From contig CAMBQX010000001.1 of NCBI GenBank assembly GCA_945870085.1, positions 1 through 41,272 of the forward strand: 41,272 bases of DNA, in the 5' to 3' direction. Of the stretch, positions 33,078 to 40,364 are shown in pieces. Source of the DNA: Bifidobacterium breve (lineage in GTDB: Bacteria; Actinomycetota; Actinomycetes; S36-B12). Both the position numbers and the translations under genes were made by a program. The notes beneath the pieces are model-generated. The model ran no database searches. It was given only the letters and a program-made list of their open reading frames with translations, and was not told the DNA's origin. The first letter of the stretch is position 1; each line of letters begins with the position of its first letter.

Positions 33078-33373
33078 ATCCGGCCAACTACATAATCTTG
33101 TCGGCAATCCTCTTTAGCCTCGGCGCCATCGGGGTGTTGGTCCGCCGCAACGCGATCATCGTCTTCATGAGTGTTGAACTGATGCTCAATGCCGCGAACT
33201 TAGCGTTTGTTGCATTTGCCCGAATGAACGGCAACCTAGATGGTCAGGTTGCCGCTTTCTTCGTCATGGTGGTGGCAGCCGCTGAAGTTGTCGTCGGCCT
33301 CGCAATCATCGTGACGATTTTCAGAAGTAGACGCTCGGCCTCCATTGATGAACCAAATTTACTCAAGTACTAG
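33074..33373 (+). CDS. nuoK: NADH-quinone oxidoreductase subunit K
   Basis: The 99-residue membrane subunit has three helices. The two conserved glutamates for proton transfer are in FMSVELMLNAANLAFVAF and VVAAAEVVVGLAIIV. Start ATG 33074 overlaps the nuoJ stop. A 36-bp gap follows before nuoL, the second break in the operon's overlaps. Confidence 0.95.
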   Translation: MNPANYIILSAILFSLGAIGVLVRRNAIIVFMSVELMLNAANLAFVAFARMNGNLDGQVAAFFVMVVAAAEVVVGLAIIVTIFRSRRSASIDEPNLLKY

Positions 33374-33409
33374 CCGCGTCCGGTAGCAACCGAGAAAGAG
33401 GATCCGACC

Positions 33410-35305
33410 TTGATAGAGCTCATGCCTGCATCGGGCGTGTTCTCCCTGATCTGGCTGCTTATTGCCTTGCCACTTTTTGGGGCGGCTGTACTACTGCTCG
33501 GAGGCCGTCGTACCAACTCGTGGGGCCCGTACCTCGGAGTGCTAACCGTGGTCGGATCCGCGGTGCTCGCAGTGTTGATGCTAGTCGCCATGATGGGGCA
33601 TTCAGCAGAGGAGCGCTCGGTCGGGCAGAGCCTATTCACTTGGGTTTTCGCCGATGGGTTCCAAGCCGATATGGCTTTCCAGCTTGATCAACTTTCGATG
33701 GTCTTCGTCCTGCTAATAACCATTGTTGGTTCACTGATCCATATATATTCCATCGGCTACATGTCACATGATGCCGATAAGCGGAAGTTCTTCGGCTACC
33801 TGAACTTATTCGTTGCGGCAATGTTGTTGCTGGTTCTTGCTAACAACTACCTCCTGCTATACGTCGGCTGGGAGGGAGTTGGATTGGCTAGCTACCTGTT
33901 GATCGGGTTCTGGCAAATCAAACCTACTGCTGCGGCTGCGGCTAAGAAAGCCTTCATCATCAACCGTGTTGGTGACGTAGGTCTGAGCCTGGCGATCATG
34001 GTCATGTTCGTGACTTTTGGTTCGGTTTCCTTCGGTGATGTGTTTAGCCAGGCCGGCGAAGCCAATGAAGGCACCCTTACAGCAATCGGCCTGCTCCTAC
34101 TCTTGGCGGCCTGCGGTAAATCAGCACAGTTCCCGCTGCAAGCTTGGCTCCTAGATGCGATGGAAGGCCCGACACCCGTATCTGCGCTAATTCACGCAGC
34201 GACCATGGTCACCGCCGGGGTGTATCTCATCGTTCGGAGTAATGCGGTATTCGATCGAGCAGTCTGGGCCGCCGGCGCCGTAGTTCTCATCGGGCTGATC
34301 ACGATCTTCATGGGAGCCATCATCGGTTCGGCCAAGGACGACATCAAAAAGTCACTTGCGGGGTCGACGATGAGTCAAATTGGCTACATGATCTTCGCGG
34401 CCGGACTCGGTCCAATCGGTTATGTATTCGCAATCTTCCACCTTTTGACCCACGGCGTTTTCAAAGCCGGCTTATTCCTCGGTGCCGGCTCGGTAATGCA
34501 CGGTATGAAGGACAACGTGAACATGCGCCGATATGGGGCGTTGCGCGGGTTAATGATTATCACCTTCGTAACATTCATGGCCGGATATCTAGCGATTATG
34601 GGTATTCCGCCTTTCTCTGGATTCTGGTCTAAGGACGAAATCATCCATGCCGCCTTCGAACGCAGCTGGGTCATTGGTGCTGCAGCGATTTTGGGAGCCG
34701 GCATAACTGGGTTCTACATGACTCGCATGATCGCTATGACCTTCTTCGGCAAGGCGCGGTGGGAGGATGACGTGCACCCGCATGAGTCACCGGCTGTCAT
34801 GACTATCCCCCTTGTAATCTTGGCGATCGGCTCCACCTTCCTGGGCATGGCATTGCTGTTCTGGGGCAATATCGAAACCTGGCTGGAGCCAGTTGTTGGA
34901 TTTGCAAGTAATCCCACCCAGTTGTCGTCCACCACGTTGCTGGCTATCACTTTGGTGGTTGTCTTGATCGGTGTTTTCATTGGCTGGCGCCAGTACGGGT
35001 CTAAGCCGGTGCCGGTCGATGCGCCTTCGGGTAATTGGTTAACCCGCGCGGCCCGACGTGATCTTTATGGTGATTTGGTGAACGAGGTCGTCGTGGTGCG
35101 CCCGTCCTTCACACTTGCTCGTTGGCTTACGTGGTTCGACTCGTCCTGGATTGACGGTTTCGTTAACGGGAGCGCCGCATTCGTTGGTGGTGCCTCGGGC
35201 CGATTGCGTCGCACCCAATCAGGTTTTGCTCGCTCATACGCACTTTCAATGTTGGGTGGCGCAGTCTTAATTGTTGCCGCTCTCGTCTTGGTGAGGCTTT
35301 CATGA
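33410..35305 (+). CDS. nuoL: NADH-quinone oxidoreductase subunit L
   Basis: The 631-residue antiporter-like subunit forms the distal proton channel and the long lateral helix. Conserved elements are LLYVGWEGVGLASYLLIGFW with the channel Glu, and ACGKSAQFPLQAWLLDAMEGP with Lys followed by HAATMVTAGVYL. Others are AKDDIKKSLAGSTMSQIGYM and IMGIPPFSGFWSKDEII. The chosen start is TTG 33410 because GAGGA lies seven bases before it; ATG 33422 in frame would be 19 bases from that site. The stop overlaps nuoM. Confidence 0.95.
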   Translation: MIELMPASGVFSLIWLLIALPLFGAAVLLLGGRRTNSWGPYLGVLTVVGSAVLAVLMLVAMMGHSAEERSVGQSLFTWVFADGFQADMAFQLDQLSMVFVLLITIVGSLIHIYSIGYMSHDADKRKFFGYLNLFVAAMLLLVLANNYLLLYVGWEGVGLASYLLIGFWQIKPTAAAAAKKAFIINRVGDVGLSLAIMVMFVTFGSVSFGDVFSQAGEANEGTLTAIGLLLLLAACGKSAQFPLQAWLLDAMEGPTPVSALIHAATMVTAGVYLIVRSNAVFDRAVWAAGAVVLIGLITIFMGAIIGSAKDDIKKSLAGSTMSQIGYMIFAAGLGPIGYVFAIFHLLTHGVFKAGLFLGAGSVMHGMKDNVNMRRYGALRGLMIITFVTFMAGYLAIMGIPPFSGFWSKDEIIHAAFERSWVIGAAAILGAGITGFYMTRMIAMTFFGKARWEDDVHPHESPAVMTIPLVILAIGSTFLGMALLFWGNIETWLEPVVGFASNPTQLSSTTLLAITLVVVLIGVFIGWRQYGSKPVPVDAPSGNWLTRAARRDLYGDLVNEVVVVRPSFTLARWLTWFDSSWIDGFVNGSAAFVGGASGRLRRTQSGFARSYALSMLGGAVLIVAALVLVRLS

Positions 35306-36837
35306 CCCCCTGGTTAACGATCCTCGCGCTCGTACCCCTGATGGGTAGTGTCCTCGTTGTTTTGCTTCCTAAGTCACGACCGACTCTTGCGAAGCAATTG
35401 GCATTGGCGATTTCATTGGTCACCTTGGCATTGACCGTCGTCATGGCGCTGCAGTTCAACGGTGCGTCCAGTGAGCCGTTTCAGTTCGTAGAGTCTTACC
35501 CATGGATACCCGCGTTTGGTATTTCATATTCGGTTGGTGTTGACGGCATCGGGCTAGTCCTGATCGCATTAGCCACGACTTTGGTGCCGATTGTGGTTAT
35601 TGCGGGGTGGCGGGATGTTGATGCCACCAGCGGCGGTTCGGTTAAGGGCTACTTCGCATTGATTTTGGCGATGGAAACATTGATGATCGGGGTGTTCGCC
35701 GCCACCGACGTCTTCATGTTCTTCGTTTTATTTGAAGTAATTCTGATCCCGGTCTACTTCATGATCGGCCGTTACGGTGGTCCGCAGCGGTCCTACGCGG
35801 CGGTCAAATTCTTGCTTTACGGTTTGCTCGGTGGGCTCTTCATGTTGACCTCCATGATCGGGCTCTATGTGGTCTCAGCCCAGGTTACCGGTCAAGGTAC
35901 TTTCGATTACCTTTCGCTAGTCGGCATGGAGATGGACCCGACGGCTGAGAAATTGCTGTTCCTCGGGTTCTTCTTCGCTTTCGCAATAAAGGCCCCGCTC
36001 TGGCCGTTCCACACCTGGTTGCCCGATGCGGCGAGTGCTTCAAAGCCCGGAACCGCGGTATTGCTTATCGGGGTGCTCGACAAAATCGGAACCTTCGGCA
36101 TGATCCGGTATTGCCTGCCGATTTTTCCGGCGGCGAGTGAGTTCTATGCACCCGTTGTCATCGGCATGGCACTTGTCGGCATTTTCTACGGCGCCTATGT
36201 GGCTTTAAATCAAAATGACATGAAGCGATTGTTCGCCTACTCTTCGATGTCGCACTTCGGGTTTATCGCACTAGGTATTTTTGTATTCACCACTATTGGC
36301 CAAAGTGGCTCGGTCGTATACATGATTGCGCATGGTTTATCGACTGCGGCACTATTCTTAACCGCCGGATTCTTGATGCAGCGCGCCAACGGGTCGAGCC
36401 TGATTTCAGATTTCGGTGGGGTGAATAAGGCGGCACCGGTGCTTGCCGGGTTCTTCATGTTTGCCGCGTTGTCGTCACTGGCGCTGCCAGGGCTGGTGTC
36501 CTTCGTGGGTGAGTTCATGGTGCTGCTCGGCACGTTCCAGCGTTACCTTTTCGTCGGCGGAATTGCCACCTTGGGCATTGTCATCACGGCGGCTTATGTG
36601 CTTCGTCTTTACCAGAAATCAATGACCGGCCCGCTGGCTCCAAAGCTAGTTGGCATGAAAGACCTAGGTGGCCGTGAAGTTATCGCTTTGATGCCGATCG
36701 TGGTCTTGACATTATTGCTCGGTCTCTTCCCGGCTCCGATATTGAATGTTGTAAACCCGGCGGTGGATCGTGTCATGACGACTATTGGCGCTACCGACCC
36801 CAGCCCCACCATTGCAAGTGAAGGGAGCGGCAAGTGA
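35302..36837 (+). CDS. nuoM: NADH-quinone oxidoreductase subunit M
   Basis: The 511-residue antiporter-like subunit has about fourteen helices. It shows FFVLFEVILIPVYFMIGRYG with the channel Glu, and AIKAPLWPFHTWLPDA with the first Lys. The next helix, GTAVLLIGVLDKIGTFGMIR, carries the second Lys, and QNDMKRLFAYSSMSHFGFI follows. The wording after WLPDA differs from E. coli but is, as I recall, the actinobacterial form. ATG 35302 overlaps nuoL, and the stop overlaps nuoN. Confidence 0.95.
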   Translation: MTPWLTILALVPLMGSVLVVLLPKSRPTLAKQLALAISLVTLALTVVMALQFNGASSEPFQFVESYPWIPAFGISYSVGVDGIGLVLIALATTLVPIVVIAGWRDVDATSGGSVKGYFALILAMETLMIGVFAATDVFMFFVLFEVILIPVYFMIGRYGGPQRSYAAVKFLLYGLLGGLFMLTSMIGLYVVSAQVTGQGTFDYLSLVGMEMDPTAEKLLFLGFFFAFAIKAPLWPFHTWLPDAASASKPGTAVLLIGVLDKIGTFGMIRYCLPIFPAASEFYAPVVIGMALVGIFYGAYVALNQNDMKRLFAYSSMSHFGFIALGIFVFTTIGQSGSVVYMIAHGLSTAALFLTAGFLMQRANGSSLISDFGGVNKAAPVLAGFFMFAALSSLALPGLVSFVGEFMVLLGTFQRYLFVGGIATLGIVITAAYVLRLYQKSMTGPLAPKLVGMKDLGGREVIALMPIVVLTLLLGLFPAPILNVVNPAVDRVMTTIGATDPSPTIASEGSGK

Positions 36838-38396
36838 ATTACCTAGCCGCAGCGACGGTCGATGTACCGTTCACGCTCCCAATCGTCGATTACAACGCGA
36901 TCGCACCGCTTCTGATCATTTTGGTAGCAGGGGTTGTTTCGGTTCTCGTGGAGGCACTACTGCCGAGGGGGTCTCGGCGCTTTATTCAGTTATTTATTGT
37001 CTTCGGTGCCCTGATCGCGGCCTTGGCGTGGGTATTCACCATCACCGGAGTCCGGGTCGTGACTGCTGAGGGTGCAATCGCTATAGACGGCCCAGCGCTT
37101 TTGATGCAGGGAGCGATATTGGTGCTCGCGCTCTTAGGTGCGCTCCTGATGGCTGAGCGATCACTTGATCCAAGTGGTGATGTTTTCGCTGCGCGCGCTT
37201 CTTCACTTCCTGGTTCTGAGGATGAAAAACAGTTCACGGCGCGTGGATACCTGCAGACCGAAGTGTGGCCACTGTTCTTGTTCGCGGTTTCGGGCATGAT
37301 TTTATTTGTCTCAGCAAATGACCTATTACTGATGTTCGTGGCCCTCGAAGTGATGTCATTGCCGCTGTACCTGCTCGCGGGCATGGCTCGCCGGCGACGA
37401 TTGCTCTCTCAGGAGGCGGCGCTCAAGTACTTCTTACTGGGTGCCTTTTCCTCCGCTTTCTTTATCTATGGGGTGGCGCTGGTTTACGGTTTCGCGGCGT
37501 CAACGCAGTTGCCGGTGATCGCGAGTGTGTTAACCGCAAAATCCGGGCAGACCTCGTTGGCCCTGATCGGAATGGCTTTGATCTTGGTTGGGCTGCTCTT
37601 CAAGGTGGCCGCGGTGCCATTTCACCAATGGACCCCGGACGTTTATCAAGGTGCCCCGACGGCCGTTACTGGATTCATGGCGGCCACCGTCAAGATCGCA
37701 GCTTTCGGTGCACTAATGCGTGTGCTTTACGTCGCATTTGGCGGGATGCGTTGGGACTGGGTTCCGATGATGTGGATCATCGCCATCTTGACGATGTTGG
37801 TCGGGTCGATCATCGCGATAAGCCAGAGCGACATCAAGCGCATGCTCGCGTACTCGTCTATTGCGCAGGCCGGTTTCATTTTGGTGGGTGTAATAGCGGC
37901 AAGCCCCGCGGGACTAGCCGGTGCCATGTTCTATTTGATCTCATACGGTTTTACCACTATCGGCGCCTTCGCAATTATCTCATTGGTTCGTGACGAATCA
38001 GGTGAGGCGACCAACTTGTCAAAATGGGCCGGGTTGGGGCGCAGATCCCCACTAGTCGGCAGTGTTTTCGCCTTGTTCATGCTCGGTCTTGCGGGCATCC
38101 CACTTACCAGTGGGTTTATCGGGAAGTTCAGCGTTTTCGCGGCCGCTATCGCCAGCGGCGACACCTGGCTGGTCATTGTGGGTGTATTGGCCTCAGCAAT
38201 CGCTGCATTCTTCTATGTTCGGGTGATCGTCGTGATGTTCTTCACCGAGCCCGGTCCGCAGACCGCATCGGTGGTGGTGCCATCAGCTTTCACGACCATT
38301 GCACTTGCGGCCGGAGCTACCGTCACCCTGGTACTGGGCATCTTGCCCCAACCCATCCTCGAATTGGTCAGCAATGCTGGCCTGTTCATTCGGTAG
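36834..38396 (+). CDS. nuoN: NADH-quinone oxidoreductase subunit N
   Basis: The 520-residue antiporter-like subunit next to NuoK completes the membrane arm. Conserved parts are LLMFVALEVMSLPLYLLAGM with the channel Glu, ALKYFLLGAFSSAFFIYG, VPFHQWTPDVYQGAPTAVTG then ATVKIAAFGAL with the Lys, and SQSDIKRMLAYSSIAQAGFI. A loop rich in Ser/Asp/Glu (about residues 115-140) sits before helix 4 or 5. GTG 36834 overlaps the nuoM stop (GTGA). It is the last nuo gene; the prenyl synthase begins 12 bp later but has its own -10-like site. Confidence 0.95.
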   Translation: MNYLAAATVDVPFTLPIVDYNAIAPLLIILVAGVVSVLVEALLPRGSRRFIQLFIVFGALIAALAWVFTITGVRVVTAEGAIAIDGPALLMQGAILVLALLGALLMAERSLDPSGDVFAARASSLPGSEDEKQFTARGYLQTEVWPLFLFAVSGMILFVSANDLLLMFVALEVMSLPLYLLAGMARRRRLLSQEAALKYFLLGAFSSAFFIYGVALVYGFAASTQLPVIASVLTAKSGQTSLALIGMALILVGLLFKVAAVPFHQWTPDVYQGAPTAVTGFMAATVKIAAFGALMRVLYVAFGGMRWDWVPMMWIIAILTMLVGSIIAISQSDIKRMLAYSSIAQAGFILVGVIAASPAGLAGAMFYLISYGFTTIGAFAIISLVRDESGEATNLSKWAGLGRRSPLVGSVFALFMLGLAGIPLTSGFIGKFSVFAAAIASGDTWLVIVGVLASAIAAFFYVRVIVVMFFTEPGPQTASVVVPSAFTTIALAAGATVTLVLGILPQPILELVSNAGLFIR

Positions 38397-38402
38397 TACC
38401 TT
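38397..38402 (+). promoter_or_regulatory. -10 element TACCTT for a leaderless polyprenyl synthase transcript
   Basis: TACCTT starts right after the nuoN stop and is followed by six bases and ATG 38409. No Shine-Dalgarno is present in this gap. It would let the prenyl synthase be made when nuo is repressed. The -35 is not clear. Confidence 0.45.
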
Positions 38403-38408
38403 TGCCTC

Positions 38409-39404
38409 ATGCTGTTACCCACTCTGGAGGGCTTTTCTCCTGACCCAGCCCTCGAAAGTGAGCTTGCGCAGGGGTTGGCTCGGGTTGAATCGGCGCTGGA
38501 TCAGGCGGTGCGTAGTGAGTACCCGTTTGTCACGGCAGCCTCAAGGCATCTAGTTGATGCCGGTGGTAAGCGTTTTCGCCCTTTGCTAGTCCTGCTTTCA
38601 GCTCAATTCGGTGATCCGGCAGCCGAAGCGGTTATCGCCGCCGCGGTTGCGGTCGAGCTCACCCATGTGGCGACGCTGTATCACGATGATGTGATGGACG
38701 AAGCCGAGGTCCGCCGAGGTGCTGAAACAGCTAATGCACGTTGGGGTAACTCGGTGGCGATCTTGACGGGCGATTTTCTGTTCGCCCGGTCTTCTGGGAT
38801 TCTTGCGAACCTTGGCCCCGACGCCGTTCGCATTCAAGCTGAAACGTTCGAGCGCCTGTGTACCGGTCAGATCCTGGAGTCTGTGGGACCCGCCGATGGG
38901 ATGGATCCGGTTAAGCATCACCTTGCGGTCTTGGCCGACAAAACTGGGTCCTTGATAGCCACGAGTTGCCGCTATGGAGCCATGATGTCCGGTGCAAGCC
39001 CTGATATCACTGAAGTATTGACCCGTTTCGGGGAGCTCATCGGAGTGGCTTTCCAACTTGCCGATGACATCGTGGATATCACTTCTGACTCGGCACAGTC
39101 GGGCAAGACCCCGGGCATTGACCTGCGCGAAGGGGTGCCGACTCTGGCAACTTTGATCGCGCTGGGCGGTGAGGATCCGGCCGATGAGCGGCTCCGTGAA
39201 CTATTACGGCGCCCACTGCCCGACGATGCCGAGCATGCTGAAGCCATAGCTCTATTGCGCGGTCACGGGGCCCTTGACGAAGCCCGGGCCGAAGCAGGTA
39301 GATGGGCGGATGAAGCCCGTGGGGTGCTAGCACCCTTGCCGACGGGTGCGCCTAAAACCGCCCTGGAGACACTTTGTGATTACGTTGTTACTCGTACCGG
39401 TTAA
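38409..39404 (+). CDS. Long-chain all-trans polyprenyl diphosphate synthase
   Basis: The 331-residue enzyme condenses isopentenyl diphosphate onto an allylic primer. The first Asp-rich motif is D93-D94-V-M-D97 and the second D219-D220-I-V-D223; GGKRFRPLLVLL and KTGSLIATSCRYGA are also typical. The residue five before the first motif is Ala (A88), a small side chain that usually allows long products. Together with nuo and men genes nearby this suggests the menaquinone side chain (heptaprenyl to nonaprenyl); the length is inference. M. tuberculosis has grcC1 (Rv0562) after its men genes. It lies 12 bp after nuoN and converges with rarD. Confidence 0.92.
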   Translation: MLLPTLEGFSPDPALESELAQGLARVESALDQAVRSEYPFVTAASRHLVDAGGKRFRPLLVLLSAQFGDPAAEAVIAAAVAVELTHVATLYHDDVMDEAEVRRGAETANARWGNSVAILTGDFLFARSSGILANLGPDAVRIQAETFERLCTGQILESVGPADGMDPVKHHLAVLADKTGSLIATSCRYGAMMSGASPDITEVLTRFGELIGVAFQLADDIVDITSDSAQSGKTPGIDLREGVPTLATLIALGGEDPADERLRELLRRPLPDDAEHAEAIALLRGHGALDEARAEAGRWADEARGVLAPLPTGAPKTALETLCDYVVTRTG

Positions 39405-39413
39405 GTAGCAGAA

Positions 39414-40364
39414 CTAGTCGGGTTCGGTGACCTCGAGCGACTGGGCAATGGCACTGCGCCGGTCGTTTCCGGTCTTTTTTGCATGGCGTACCGCATCGAC
39501 CGAGAACACAATGAGTGCGAGCCAGACGATAATGAATCCGATCCAGCGCGAGGTCGACATGGAGTCGTGGAAGACTGTGACACCGAAGGTGAAAATAACT
39601 ATCGGTGTGATGTACTGCAGCAATCCCAACATTGAAAGCGGCAGCCGCGTTGCTGCGGCCCCAAATGCGAGCAGCGGGATCGCCGTAATCGGTCCGAGTA
39701 ATAGCAGCATCAGGCTGATTGCAGTGCCACCTTCGACGAATGCTGCGGCCAGCGAACTCTCCAGAGTGACCAAATAAATAATCGCGACGGGGCTGAGAAC
39801 CGCGGTTTCAATGGTCAAACTCTCAACGGCGCCGTATCCGACAAATTTCTTAATAAGGCCGTAGCACGCGAATGAAATGGCAAGAATCAGGCTGATCCAG
39901 GGTATGGCTCCATAGGAAAAGGTCAGCACCAAAACTGCGAATACTGCAATCCCTACCGCGAACCATTGAACTTTACGGAGCCGTTCACCAAGCAATATCA
40001 CGCCGAGCGCAACAGACACTAGCGGGTTGATGAAGTAGCCGAGAGAGGCCTGAACAAGTTCGTTTATAGAAACGGAGTAGACGTATACCAGCCAGTTGAT
40101 ACTCAGTGCTACTGACGCAATTGCTAACAGGCCCACCGACTTGCGGTCGCGCAGGGCTTGACGAAGTTTTGGCCAGCCCCGCGTGGCGGTGATGATAATG
40201 CAGAGGAGTACGAGTGACCAGATTACTCGGTGCGCTACGATTTCAAACGGCGAGACTGAATCAAGTTGCGCGAAGTAGAGGGGGAGCATACCCCAAAGAC
40301 CATATGCTGCAACGCCAAATAGCAGACCCTGTGTGGCTCTTCGTTGTTCGTCTTGATGACTCAG
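39414..40364 (-). CDS. rarD: RarD/EamA-family permease with a CTG start codon
   Basis: The 316-residue protein has ten hydrophobic helices in two EamA repeats and the RarD hallmark FEIVAHRVIWSLVLL. If translation began at the first ATG (40289), helix 1 would be cut. The same frame upstream encodes RRATQGLLFGVAAYGLWG, the normal RarD first helix, and contains no ATG, GTG or TTG before an in-frame stop at 40380-40382. CTG at 40362-40364 sits in CTGA, overlapping the korB stop by 4 nt exactly as ATGA/GTGA do elsewhere in this window. RarD relatives are drug/metabolite transporters linked to chloramphenicol sensitivity; the substrate is unknown. It converges with the prenyl synthase and is probably translated by coupling to korB. 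Confidence 0.85.
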   Translation of the reverse strand: MSHQDEQRRATQGLLFGVAAYGLWGMLPLYFAQLDSVSPFEIVAHRVIWSLVLLCIIITATRGWPKLRQALRDRKSVGLLAIASVALSINWLVYVYSVSINELVQASLGYFINPLVSVALGVILLGERLRKVQWFAVGIAVFAVLVLTFSYGAIPWISLILAISFACYGLIKKFVGYGAVESLTIETAVLSPVAIIYLVTLESSLAAAFVEGGTAISLMLLLLGPITAIPLLAFGAAATRLPLSMLGLLQYITPIVIFTFGVTVFHDSMSTSRWIGFIIVWLALIVFSVDAVRHAKKTGNDRRSAIAQSLEVTEPD

